Source: UBA1765 sp045629945
Lineage (GTDB): Bacteria > Fibrobacterota > Fibrobacteria > Fibrobacterales > Fibrobacteraceae
DNA length: 64,000 nt
Assembly: GCA_045629945.1 (NCBI GenBank)
Contig: JAZQSE010000009.1
Location: forward strand, 152,398-216,397
Direction of reading: 5' to 3'
Shown here piece by piece: positions 25,751 through 34,373 of the stretch. Both the position numbers and the translations under genes were made by a program. Under the pieces are notes generated by a model, which did no database searches, had not been told where the DNA came from, and saw only the letters and a list, made by a program, of their open reading frames with translations. Position 1 is the first letter of the stretch; every line of letters starts with the position of its first letter.

Positions 25751-26479
25751 TCAAGTTTCTCCACAGATGTTTTTTATTTGTTCCAAGACTTCATTTGAAG
25801 TCAAATTTATAGATATGCAATTTTGACAAAGCTCTGCATAAGGCTTATCTTTCAAAGACTGTCTAAAGGCATTGAGAATGGAAACCTCGTCTGGAAATAG
25901 GCTTTGATCCAGCAAATCTTTATGAGTCGCCATCAAGACAATTTTACCATTGGATGCCAGTGTTTCTCGACGATCGTAAATAAAATCAAACAAGGCTTGG
26001 GCTTCCCGCTTTCCTCCATCTTTTGAATCCCAATCAGAATTAAAATAGAGAGAAATATCAAACAATAAAAAAAGTTTGTCCTTTCCTGCTATATAATCTT
26101 CATAAGTTTGCCTAAAACTCTCATCTCCAGGCACATCAGTACCTGTACGTCCTATAAAAGAAGGCAATCCTGCTGATTGAGCAACTTTTGAAAGAGCCTT
26201 TTTAAAAAAGCCTGTTTTTTTCTCATTGATCAATATTTTAGTTTTCTCTAGTTTATTACTTTTTGTCCATTCAGCATCAACTTCGTCCACCTTTTCTTCA
26301 AAACTTGTTGCTTGGGAAGGGGTATTCACTCTACCCGTTTGTAGAACGTTTATCAGCGTCGTTTTGCCGGCGGCTTTGGTTCCCAAAACAGCTATATTCA
26401 AATTCGTTGTAAAAAAAACGGACTTGATACCTCCCAAAGCAAGTGGTGCTGCTGGTATTAACAATAATGGTAAAGGCAT
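25751..26479 (-). CDS. Membrane-associated P-loop small GTPase
   Basis: 242 residues, with AAGGAG 6 nt upstream. A hydrophobic N-terminus (MPLPLLLIPAAPLALGGI) may anchor it. G1/Walker A is GTKAAGKTT (33-41), a G3-like DVPG lies at 115-118, and the G4-like THKD is at 185-188. The layout is Ras/Arf-like; the THKDL form of G4 is a common variant. It should bind and hydrolyse GTP and act as a switch. It is the second gene of the cluster, 10 nt after the Cys-repeat protein and directly before the tail-anchored protein. Function inferred only. Confidence 0.78.
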   Translation of the reverse strand: MPLPLLLIPAAPLALGGIKSVFFTTNLNIAVLGTKAAGKTTLINVLQTGRVNTPSQATSFEEKVDEVDAEWTKSNKLEKTKILINEKKTGFFKKALSKVAQSAGLPSFIGRTGTDVPGDESFRQTYEDYIAGKDKLFLLFDISLYFNSDWDSKDGGKREAQALFDFIYDRRETLASNGKIVLMATHKDLLDQSLFPDEVSILNAFRQSLKDKPYAELCQNCISINLTSNEVLEQIKNICGET

Positions 26480-26488
26480 TTTATCTCC

Positions 26489-26827
26489 TTACATAGCTTC
26501 GCACTTTCCGTTGCCGGAATTGCAGGTTGAATTGACTAGTGAAAACATATCACTTAGTGAGCGTCCGCATTTTTTACAGACCCAGGGGCCTTTTGATTGT
26601 CTGCCTTCATAAGGTTCGCATTTGTTGCCATCCCGCTGGCAAGTTCTGCCAACAAGGGAAAATAAATCGCGGAGTGGAATTCCACATTTTTTACAATGAT
26701 AGGGTCCTGTTTCTAAACCCTGGTATGGTTCGCACTTGCCGCCATGCTGACACGAACAAGTTTTCATAAACATAATAGCGTTTGAACCATCATAAGATAA
26801 ACCGCACTTCTTGCAATAGTATTTCAT
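26489..26827 (-). CDS. Triple Cys-repeat zinc-ribbon-like protein, first gene of the island cluster
   Basis: 112 residues from the ATG at 26827, preceded by GGTGGAG; an upstream frame to 26881 lacks a ribosome site. Three repeats of about 37 residues each begin Y/W-x-CKKCG (YYCKKCGLSYDG, YHCKKCGIPLRD, WVCKKCGRSLSD) and end TC...G-x-KCE. Each repeat has four Cys, so three zinc sites are likely. The second and third repeats share DLFSLV/DMFSLV. Zinc ribbons of this kind bind nucleic acid or protein. No named family. Confidence 0.7.
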   Translation of the reverse strand: MKYYCKKCGLSYDGSNAIMFMKTCSCQHGGKCEPYQGLETGPYHCKKCGIPLRDLFSLVGRTCQRDGNKCEPYEGRQSKGPWVCKKCGRSLSDMFSLVNSTCNSGNGKCEAM

Positions 26828-27217
26828 TTTACTCCACCTATTGTTTATTTCAAGCATTGCTTGCAAGAGACTGCTTAACACTTTCAGTGTTTGCTATGAC
26901 TGGCTGGGTACAAGCCAGTTAACTTACATTTTTCCACAAAAAAAAGCGTGGAGTTAGTGCAAGTTACTCAATCGCGGTTCGGCAAAACCTTTCTAGGAAT
27001 AAATGCAAAAACCCACGCCGCAAGGCGCGAGTCAATGCTGCTTAGTCTTCCTAGAATATGAAATTTTGCCGATTTCGATTGAAAGCCAAGAGCAACGCTC
27101 AAAATTATTTTACTCAAGTAATTTAAATAAAATTTAAAAGGATAGAACAAAAAAAATCTCTTTTTTGTTAAAACAATCATAATTGAATTGACGATTTTAA
27201 AATTCCAATACAATACT
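26828..27217. other. Intergenic region with inverted repeats
   Basis: No gene seen. It holds a hairpin ACTGGCT/AGCCAGT at about 26901-26921, the right 22-bp direct repeat, and an imperfect long inverted repeat in which CGGCAAAA...TTCTAGGAA (from 26980) faces TTCCTAGAA...TTTTGCCG ending near 27074. It lies upstream of the island cluster and may hold its promoter. Confidence 0.5.
26967..26988 (+). repeat. 22-bp direct repeat, right copy
   Basis: CTCAATCGCGGTTC-G-GCAAAAC, one mismatch to 19832-19853. Here it also forms the left arm of the imperfect inverted repeat ending near 27080. Confidence 0.5.
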
Positions 27218-27574
27218 CTATTTATCTAATGCGTATTCAACACCAAGTCCCCAGTAAGTGCATTTATAAACTTTTTTCAAAACAATAAAGCCTAAGCTCT
27301 TTGTTTCTTCTATTTCTTGTTTGTGAATGTCTAAAATATTGTCTATAAAAAGCCCAATATTAGGCATTCCTGCATAAGATTTCAAAAACACTACTTCAGA
27401 GCAAGGAACAGTTGATTCATAGTAGTAATCAAGTTTTTTGAATTTGGCTATTTTAATTGATTTGTAAGTGACAGGCTCTGTTGGTGAAGATGACTCTACC
27501 AATTGTATTTTTGTACACCCTAAAAGAGTAACAACAAAAGAAAAAAGAAATATTGTCAAAAAATTTTTTCTCAT
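27218..27574 (-). CDS. Small hypothetical lipoprotein, divergent from the WYL regulator
   Basis: 118 residues from the ATG at 27574, with AAGGA 6 nt upstream; an open frame to 27601 is not supported. Signal MRKNFLTIFLFSFVVTLLGC has the lipid Cys at 20. The mature part ends VYKCTYWGLGVEYALDK, a short beta-rich ending. Two further Cys could form a disulfide. No family recognised. The CGACA-N5-TGTCG palindrome lies between this gene and the divergent regulator, so it may be a regulon member. Confidence 0.6.
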   Translation of the reverse strand: MRKNFLTIFLFSFVVTLLGCTKIQLVESSSPTEPVTYKSIKIAKFKKLDYYYESTVPCSEVVFLKSYAGMPNIGLFIDNILDIHKQEIEETKSLGFIVLKKVYKCTYWGLGVEYALDK

Positions 27575-27617
27575 AATCAAATCCTTATTTATCTTTTGCA
27601 AAAATAAAGATTACAGG

Positions 27618-27632
27618 CGACAAATAGTGTCG
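27618..27632. promoter_or_regulatory. Palindromic operator candidate, copy C (WYL regulator promoter)
   Basis: CGACA-AATAG-TGTCG in the 107-nt divergent promoter, 44 nt before the lipoprotein gene and 50 nt before the WYL gene. Position suggests autoregulation. Confidence 0.55.
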
Positions 27633-27681
27633 TGCGTTTTATGTATATTAAAAAAGTATTTCAATATAAAACGGAGTATTT

Positions 27682-28707
27682 ATGATAAAGAATGAAGAAG
27701 AAACCCGTGGAGCACGCTTGTTGCGGATTTTTGTTTTTTTAATGAGTCACTACAACAATCGTTATACCATTCCAGAAATCATGCATTTTCTTTCTTTAGA
27801 ACCTGAACATTTGCGGAATGTGCAGCGCGATTTACAAGCTCTTGTTTCTATTGAAGGCGAATATGTTAAACGCACCCAAGAATTCGGGAAAGTTTATTAC
27901 CAAGCGGTTTTAGAGAAAGCGCGTAAAATTATTTTTAATGAATTTAATGATTCTTTTTTACATTTTGTTTTTTTGAAACGCATTGCAAATATTTACCCAG
28001 CAACAGCTTCTCTTATTGAGAATCTTACTGAAAAAATTCAAAACGATTTACCTAAAAAAGAACAGGATTTTCTAAAGAAATATTTTAATGATTTGAATAA
28101 TCGCATTCTCTTTATGGGAACACAACCTGATTTTGATGAAAATGTCGGGAAAATTCTGCCAGTTATTCTTATGGCAATTTGTAAAAAGCAAAAGTTGCAG
28201 ATTACCTACACAGATAATTTTGGGAATCGTTCTGAAAAGAAGCGTGTGCCTCTAATGGTTGTTATTCATCAAGGTGAAATTTACATTGCCTGCGTTTCTG
28301 AGAATCACCCTGACAGAACTTATGCTTTAAAACTACGTCGTGTGGAATCGGCCAAACTTTTACGAGAATCTTTTACTGAAAATCCAAAGGTTCTTGAAGC
28401 CCTCAGAAAGAGAATCCGATTGGGGTCTTTTCTTTTAGGCGAGCAGAATCCAAAGGCTGAAAAAGTGGTGCTTTATTTTCCGAATTATCTTAAAAATATT
28501 TTGAAAGAAAAACCTTATCACCCGAGTATGAAAATAACAAGCGCTCCTGGTGATGAGATTTGCGTTTCAATGAAGGTTGAAATTAACGAACAACTTAAGC
28601 AATGGATTTTATCTTATGGGAACAACGCTACTGTTGAAAAACCTAAAATTTTAAGAGAAATGCTTCTTGATACGGCTAAAGAATTGGTGAAGAAGTATGA
28701 ACGGTGA
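27682..28707 (+). CDS. WYL-domain (PafBC-type) transcriptional regulator
   Basis: 341 residues, with ACGGAG 6 nt before the ATG. The N-terminal winged helix-turn-helix is about 10-75 (ARLLRIFVFLMSHYNNRYTIPEIMHFLSLEPEHLRNVQRDLQALV). The middle has the WYL-type beta barrel (LQITYTDNFGNRSEKKRVPLMVVIHQGEIYIACVSENHPDRTYALKLRRVESAKLL). The C-terminal WCX-like extension ends LKQWILSYG...AKELVKKYER. WYL domains sense ligands, often nucleic acid, and WYL regulators control many defence loci. Its promoter contains a palindrome also present at two other island promoters. Confidence 0.82.
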   Translation: MIKNEEETRGARLLRIFVFLMSHYNNRYTIPEIMHFLSLEPEHLRNVQRDLQALVSIEGEYVKRTQEFGKVYYQAVLEKARKIIFNEFNDSFLHFVFLKRIANIYPATASLIENLTEKIQNDLPKKEQDFLKKYFNDLNNRILFMGTQPDFDENVGKILPVILMAICKKQKLQITYTDNFGNRSEKKRVPLMVVIHQGEIYIACVSENHPDRTYALKLRRVESAKLLRESFTENPKVLEALRKRIRLGSFLLGEQNPKAEKVVLYFPNYLKNILKEKPYHPSMKITSAPGDEICVSMKVEINEQLKQWILSYGNNATVEKPKILREMLLDTAKELVKKYER

Positions 28708-29252
28708 AATATTTTTGAGTTAGGGGCTTACGCCCGAAGGGTTAGTTGTCATCGCGAACGTAGTGTGGCGATCTTGGTTTTTGTCATTACGAGCGTAGCG
28801 AAGTAATCTAAAAACAAGTGTTGCTTGCAAGGAGATTGCTTCCGCTTTTCAAGCTTCGCAATGACAAGAAACGTGGGCAAGTTTCTTCGCAATGACAAAA
28901 AGCTTGAGAGCAAGAACCGCGGGCAATTTTCTTCTCGTGTGACAAAACTGACTTTGCGATAAAAAAGTGGATTCGCAAGTAAAATAAAATGTGCCGACAC
29001 AAGATAACGCAAAGGCCCGACCTGCGAATGCAGGGAACTCCCGATAAAAATCTAACCATAAGATGCTTTTGAGCTGAATAAAAACTTTCTTTTTTCTTGC
29101 ATTTTTGCGTGACTTGGAATAGCCTTTTTGAGAATGGGTTTTCTATAACTTCTTTTTACATATTCTTTAATTTTAGTACTTAAAAATCTTTTTATTTTTT
29201 GTCTGGGAATTGTTTGGATTCCTTTCACCTTTTTTACGGAGATTGGATTTTT
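28708..29252. repeat. Non-coding spacer with an inverted copy of the dispersed repeat
   Basis: About 28741-28930 holds TCATTACGAGCGTAGCGAAG, AACAAGTGTTGCTTGCAAG and TCGCAATGACA, the reverse of the unit at 14.3 kb and 63.8 kb. The remaining 300 nt before the cellulase gene are AT-rich and presumably carry its promoter. The short open frames here follow the repeat and are not credible genes. Confidence 0.7.
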
Positions 29253-31334
29253 ATGGGTTCAATATCAAATGTTTTTAAAATAGCTTCTTTAGGAGCTTTT
29301 CTGGCCTCTACGGCTTTTGCTCTCCCGAAAGCTTCTGATTTGGTCGCCGATATGGGTATGGGTATCAATATCGGTAATACTATGGAAGTGCCAGCTTCTG
29401 CTGGCGGACCTACTGGCTGGGGTAATTTATTTCCAACAGCTGAATATGTTAAAAGCCTTAAAGATGCTGGTTTTGGTACAGTCCGTATTCCTTGTGCCTG
29501 GGATTCTCACGCAAGTAATGGGACAATTAATAGCGGTTGGCTCGATTCTGTGAAAGCCGTTGTGGATATGGTTATTGATAATGGTATGTATGCCGTTTTG
29601 AATAGCCACTGGGATAATGGTTGGTTAGAAGATAAGGTTTTTAGTGGTTCTCATATCGACAGAGATGGTAAGCAAACTACTACTGATTCCTCTGCTGTCC
29701 GTAAACTTCAAGAAGGTTATTGGACTCAAATCGCAAATAAGTTTAAAGATTACGATGAAAAATTGATTTTTGCTAGCGCAAACGAACCTGGCGTGAATGA
29801 CCATAGAGGTGGTAGTGCGGCTGATGGCTATACCGATAACGGACAGCTTGCTTTTAATGCTGACCGTATGGTTATTTTAAAAAGACTTCACGAAGCTTGC
29901 TTAAGAGCTGTTCGTAATACTGGTGGTAATAACGCTACAAGAACTGTAATTGTGCAAATGCCACGTACTGAAATTGATAAAATGACTTTGCTCCAAAATG
30001 ACTACCCTACTGACCCAGCCGGCACGGGTTATACAATGGCTGAAGCTCATTTTTACCCATACCAGCTTACTCTCATGACTCAAGATGAATCTTGGGGAAA
30101 AGTGTTCTACTATTGGGAAGATTTGACTCCTGGTAATGACGCGGCTCATACTTGTTCTGGTTCTTTGCTTGGTTCTAAAGCTTCTGTTGATGAACAGTTC
30201 AATAAGTTGCAAACAGCTTTTGTGAATAATGGCATTCCTGTTGTTATTGGCGAAATGGGTTCTATCAAGCGCCTTAGTGATCTTGAAGGAAACAACCTGA
30301 AATTGCATTTACAATCACGTGCCGCTTGGTATGGCTATACTCTTGCTGCAGCAAAAGCTAGAGGCATTGTTCCTATCGTTTGGGATACTGGTGACGAAGG
30401 CAATGGTAATATGACTATTATTCGCCGTCAAACTCACAAATTTGGTGGTAAAGTTGGTGAAATTACTGACTACGAAACCTTGAATGCAATGCGTGAAGCT
30501 TATGGTATGTCTGCTCTTGAAGGGAATTCTATTGACCAATTTGTCGCCGCTAGCCAAGATACTTCTAATAAATCTGCAGTGATTACCTATACTAGCGCTA
30601 CTACTGATTCTGTTGAAACTGGTACTGTAAGAATTGATCTTGGTGGTAAAAACTGGTCTCAATATACTGCGATTTCTTTCAAAGCAAAAATTGAAGGTGA
30701 AGCTAAAGAAATTCCTTCTGACCCGTATGCATGGGCTGGCCTTGATTTCTTTGCTATGTCTGGCTCTTCTTGGGGGTGGAGCGATTATCATGTGGTTCAA
30801 GAAATTCCAAAATCTGGAACTTGGGAAGAATACAAAATTCCTTTTGGTGCTTCTGGTATTGAATTGACTGACCAGTCTAATGTAATGGCTATTGGTTGGA
30901 ATGTTTATGGTACTAATTTCAATGGAACTATGGCTATTGATAACGTAGTTCTTTGGAAGGCTGATGGTACAACAGATACTTTGGAAAACTTTAATAAAAA
31001 AGTTCCTAGTGTTGATGGTATTGCTTCTGCTACACTTAAACCAACAGAAAGTCTTGGTGGTAACATAAATGCTATTTCAAATGTTCCTACTCTTTCGAAT
31101 AAAATTCGTTTGAATGTCCAGAATAATGTGATTAACGTTTCTTTTGAAACTTCTAATGCTGGTAAAGCTAGCGTTCTTCTTTTGAATAGCCTTGGACAAG
31201 TAGTAAAGAGCGTTTCTCTCAATGCTATTAAAGGCGTTAATAATATTTCTATTGAAAGTTCTTACCAAGGTGCCGCTTACCTTTCTGTTAAGCAAGGTAA
31301 TAAGCATTTTGTGAAATCTCTCATTTTGAAATAA
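29253..31334 (+). CDS. Secreted GH5 cellulase (endoglucanase) with CBM-like and T9SS-type C-terminal domains
   Basis: 693 residues from the ATG at 29253, with GGAG 11 nt upstream; an earlier in-frame start at 29199 would mask the signal peptide (MGSISNVFKIASLGAFLASTAFA). The GH5 barrel spans about 25-420: GINIGNTME, VRIPCAW, NSHW, acid/base Glu178 in ANEP and nucleophile Glu334 in VIGEMG. Residues 425-600 form a jelly-roll-like module, probably carbohydrate-binding. The last 75 residues (VLLLNSLGQVVKSVSL...LSVKQGNKHFVKSLIL) look like a Por/T9SS sorting domain. It should cut beta-1,4-glucan outside the cell. Confidence 0.9.
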   Translation: MGSISNVFKIASLGAFLASTAFALPKASDLVADMGMGINIGNTMEVPASAGGPTGWGNLFPTAEYVKSLKDAGFGTVRIPCAWDSHASNGTINSGWLDSVKAVVDMVIDNGMYAVLNSHWDNGWLEDKVFSGSHIDRDGKQTTTDSSAVRKLQEGYWTQIANKFKDYDEKLIFASANEPGVNDHRGGSAADGYTDNGQLAFNADRMVILKRLHEACLRAVRNTGGNNATRTVIVQMPRTEIDKMTLLQNDYPTDPAGTGYTMAEAHFYPYQLTLMTQDESWGKVFYYWEDLTPGNDAAHTCSGSLLGSKASVDEQFNKLQTAFVNNGIPVVIGEMGSIKRLSDLEGNNLKLHLQSRAAWYGYTLAAAKARGIVPIVWDTGDEGNGNMTIIRRQTHKFGGKVGEITDYETLNAMREAYGMSALEGNSIDQFVAASQDTSNKSAVITYTSATTDSVETGTVRIDLGGKNWSQYTAISFKAKIEGEAKEIPSDPYAWAGLDFFAMSGSSWGWSDYHVVQEIPKSGTWEEYKIPFGASGIELTDQSNVMAIGWNVYGTNFNGTMAIDNVVLWKADGTTDTLENFNKKVPSVDGIASATLKPTESLGGNINAISNVPTLSNKIRLNVQNNVINVSFETSNAGKASVLLLNSLGQVVKSVSLNAIKGVNNISIESSYQGAAYLSVKQGNKHFVKSLILK

Positions 31335-31380
31335 TTTGATTCCGCTTTAAAAGTTTTTGATAAAAATCAAGTTGTTTAAT

Positions 31381-31411
31381 CTCCCGAGGCAAATGCCTCG
31401 GGAGATTTTTT
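31381..31411 (+). terminator. Terminator of the cellulase gene
   Basis: CTCCCGAGGC and GCCTCGGGAG pair perfectly over AAAT, followed by ATTTTTT. Confidence 0.92.
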
Positions 31412-31877
31412 ATAACCTTTTTATTCTTTGTGAAACAAGAAGCAAGAACTAGGACAACAGCACTTGTGCACATGGCCTTGCCAAGCGCCGAGAGTTTCTC
31501 TCAAACTCAAGAAAGCAAATGTTGCGGAAAAACAAGTTGTCATCGCAAGCAGATTGCTTCCACCACGCCACAAATGTGGCTCGTGGCAGGCTCACATTTA
31601 GGCTTCGCGGAAAAATCTTTTCACTCCATCGCAATGACAAGAGGCGTGTGGCAAGTTTAGAGTTGTCATCGCGAACGTAGTGTGGCGATCACTGACAAGG
31701 AGATTGCCGCACCGTGCATTCTGCACGGCTCGCAATGACAAGAACCGTGAGCAAGTCGTGGACGAGTTTCTTCGCAATGACAAGGTTCTCAGACAAGAAC
31801 CGCGGGCAAGTCGCAGGCAAGTCGTGGGCAATTTGTTTTTTCGCGATACTTGCTTGTAGATGGGTGTGGATATTTCT
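31412..31877. repeat. Non-coding spacer with degenerate dispersed repeats
   Basis: Contains TTGTCATCGCAAGCAGATTG near 31537, TCATCGCGAACGTAGTGTGG near 31666, and several CGCAATGACAAG ends (31630, 31731, 31773). These are rearranged fragments of the repeat family at 28.8 and 63.8 kb. No gene supported. Confidence 0.65.
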
Positions 31878-32018
31878 TTATGGCGTTTCGCAGGAATCGT
31901 CGTTTTTTTGTTCTTTTTCGCTTGTGTCTTCGTTTATTTGGTTTAATTTTAAAAACCAATAATCTTCATTATTGATGGAACTTTCTTTAGCGAATGCATC
32001 TAAGTCAATGTCGGTCAT
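31878..32018 (-). CDS. Acidic miniprotein downstream of the lytic transglycosylase
   Basis: A 46-residue frame starting MTDIDLDAFAKESSINNEDY, with Asp/Glu-rich content and no TM segment. The ATG is 4 nt after the transglycosylase stop, which fits coupled translation, but no clear ribosome site is visible. It could be chance. The small size kept it out of normal length cut-offs. Confidence 0.4.
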   Translation of the reverse strand: MTDIDLDAFAKESSINNEDYWFLKLNQINEDTSEKEQKNDDSCETP

Positions 32019-32022
32019 ATCT

Positions 32023-34368
32023 TTAAAATTGCGGTTCTACGTAGATGTTTTGCCCGGCGCGGATTCTTGTGCCTTCTAGTTCATTCCATTTAACTAAGTC
32101 ATCAATAGAGACTTTGTATTTTTTAGAAATATCCCACAAGGATTCGCCTTTTTGAACAACATGAATTCTTGAATTTTTGCCGTTAGATGTTGATTTCTTT
32201 TCAACTTTGTTGGCCGTTTTATTAGGAGGAGCTACTGTTGTGGCCGCTTTTTTGGAAGAGCCTTCTAGTTTTAATTTTTGGCCAGGGTAAATAGTTTCAG
32301 ATGTTCCCATATCATTCCATTTTTGGAGATTTTCAACACTTACACCTGTTTTTTGCGAAATGAATGAAAGGTTATCGCCACTTTTTACAGTGTAATATTT
32401 GGCATTTGATTTACTTGAATTGGATTTTTTCGTTTCAGCCTTTGCCGTTTTTTCATTTTTGGAAGATTTAGCTGGAGAATCCTTTTTTTCAACCTTTTTT
32501 TCTGGTGGAGGTATTACAAGCATTTGCCCTACGCGTAAAGGGGTTCGATTGCCGTTATTTTTTTCAATCAACGCTATCGGAGAAACGCCAAAAGCTTGTG
32601 CAATGCTTAAATATGTGTCGCCAGATTGAACGCGGTATTTACCTTGTTCTAAAGCCGGTTTTTTGGGTGGTAAAACAGAATCCTCTGCTGGTTCTGAAAC
32701 AAAAAGTACTTGCCCTTCTTCTAAAGCAGATTCGGCATTTAATTTGTTCCATTTTTGCAAGTTTGAAAGAGATATGCCATAACGCCTTGCCACAGAAGCT
32801 TGATTTTCACCTTGTTTTACGGTATAAGTTTTTACTTTTTTAGAAGCAGTAACTTGTTTATATGGCCCACCTTTGTTTCCTTTTTGCGCCGGCAAAGGAA
32901 TCAATAATTTTTGTCCAGCCCGCAAGCGTGTTGTTTTCATATTGTTTGCCGCTTGAATATCTGAAATAGAAACGCCATATTTTTTAGAAATGCTACCAAA
33001 GTATTCTCCGCGTTTGACTTGGTGGTAATGCCAGCGAGGGAATTTATTTTTATCCATTTTGTCGTAAGCGGCTAAGAACAAAGCGCGTTTTCCTTCAGGA
33101 ATGCGTAGTGTGTATGAAGCCATATCCGGAGGTGTGCTCCATTTTATGAGTTCCATATTTAAAGAACGAACGGAATCTTCTGAAATGGAAAGAGCTTTTG
33201 CAATTTCAGAAATAGGGAGACAATCTGTTATAGTTACGGTGTCGTATTTAGGTAATTCCTGCTTTTTGATTTCTATTTCATAATGTTCTGGGAAATGCCC
33301 TATAATCATAGCCGCTAAAATTCTTGGCACATAATGCATGGTTTCTTTTGGTAAATCTAATTCCCAATAAGAAATCGCTTTGGTGCTATCTCTAGTAGAA
33401 TCTGCCTTCATTTCTTTGATTAAGCGACGCACTCTGCCTTCACCACAGTTGTAAGCCGCCATAGCTAAAAGCCAATCATCGAATTCTTTATGGAGATAAC
33501 TTAAATAAGCTGCAGCTGCACGAGTCGCTTTTTCCGGGTGGCGTCGCATGTCAACCCAGAAATTAGAAGCTAAACCAAAACGTTCTCCTGTTGCCGGAAT
33601 AAATTGCCAAAGTCCTGAAGCTTTGGCTCGGCTATAGGCTTTTACTTTAAAACCAGATTCAACTAAAGACAAATAAATTAAATCTTCTGGCATTTCGTAT
33701 TCGCGTAAAATGCTGTAAATTAAAGAATCATAAGCGGTTTTTCTAGACAAAGAAGATTTTATAAAACTAGGAACACGCTCTGTGAAATAATGAATTTCCT
33801 GTAAAACGCGTTCGTTCAATTCTACCGGTAAAGAAAATTGCGTTAAATCAAGAGTATCAAGGAAATTTTCAATAATTTGCAATGAGGCACTGTCGGCTTT
33901 TTCGCCATCGTCTTCTAAACCTTCAAGTGAAATTTCATAAGGGCTCCAAGTTTCTGCATTTTCACCTAAATCAGAAAGTTGAGGGTAAACTTCGTCAGAA
34001 GCTTTTAAAATGCGTGCCAAAAAAGAAGAATTATAAAGAGAATCTGCAGGGGAGCGTAACGTAGAATCTTTTCTTTCGTTGACTAAATGTTTTAAAGCTA
34101 AATCTAAATAATGAGCAGATAATAACCATTCCCCGTTATCCATAGCTTCAAGAGCATATCGGTAATTAATCCAAGATTCTCTTAACGAAAGTGGTTCGGG
34201 TAAAGTGTCTTTTAATGCGTTTGAAGCAAATGTTTCCGGGATCTCTTCTGCAGGCGAAGACGCCAAACTAGCCTCTTGACGCGGGCCAGCACAAGCCAAG
34301 AGTAAACTAACAATTCCTCCGACTAGAAAAATTAGTGGGAGAGAAGGGAACGATAAAGATTTACGCAT
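32023..34368 (-). CDS. Membrane-bound lytic murein transglycosylase (MltD-like) with five LysM domains
   Basis: 781 residues. A lipoprotein signal ends in LLAC (Cys26). The SLT domain is about 205-340, with the catalytic Glu237 in SLVESGFK and SGLWQFIPATGERFG. After a LysM-like degenerate block come five LysM domains (from about 450: YHQVKRGEYFGSISKKYG; YTVKQGENQASVARRYG; YRVQSGDTYLSIAQAFG; YTVKSGDNLSFISQKTG; HVVQKGESLWDISKKYK) separated by Lys/Ser linkers. It cuts glycan strands in peptidoglycan. It starts 5 nt after the acidic 72-residue gene, in an operon of tiny genes. LysM number is higher than in E. coli MltD (two). Confidence 0.93.
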   Translation of the reverse strand: MRKSLSFPSLPLIFLVGGIVSLLLACAGPRQEASLASSPAEEIPETFASNALKDTLPEPLSLRESWINYRYALEAMDNGEWLLSAHYLDLALKHLVNERKDSTLRSPADSLYNSSFLARILKASDEVYPQLSDLGENAETWSPYEISLEGLEDDGEKADSASLQIIENFLDTLDLTQFSLPVELNERVLQEIHYFTERVPSFIKSSLSRKTAYDSLIYSILREYEMPEDLIYLSLVESGFKVKAYSRAKASGLWQFIPATGERFGLASNFWVDMRRHPEKATRAAAAYLSYLHKEFDDWLLAMAAYNCGEGRVRRLIKEMKADSTRDSTKAISYWELDLPKETMHYVPRILAAMIIGHFPEHYEIEIKKQELPKYDTVTITDCLPISEIAKALSISEDSVRSLNMELIKWSTPPDMASYTLRIPEGKRALFLAAYDKMDKNKFPRWHYHQVKRGEYFGSISKKYGVSISDIQAANNMKTTRLRAGQKLLIPLPAQKGNKGGPYKQVTASKKVKTYTVKQGENQASVARRYGISLSNLQKWNKLNAESALEEGQVLFVSEPAEDSVLPPKKPALEQGKYRVQSGDTYLSIAQAFGVSPIALIEKNNGNRTPLRVGQMLVIPPPEKKVEKKDSPAKSSKNEKTAKAETKKSNSSKSNAKYYTVKSGDNLSFISQKTGVSVENLQKWNDMGTSETIYPGQKLKLEGSSKKAATTVAPPNKTANKVEKKSTSNGKNSRIHVVQKGESLWDISKKYKVSIDDLVKWNELEGTRIRAGQNIYVEPQF

Positions 34369-34373
34369 TAAGT

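Noticed and set aside
17495..28707. Prophage or CRISPR locus
   Set aside because: No integrase, capsid, terminase or lysis gene, and no regular direct-repeat/spacer array in the island.
28749..29059. Short minus-strand frames before the cellulase
   Set aside because: They overlap the inverted dispersed repeat, differ in frame and show no protein-like features.
30315..31307. Minus-strand frames inside the cellulase gene
   Set aside because: Shadows of the GH5 gene with no promoter or ribosome site.
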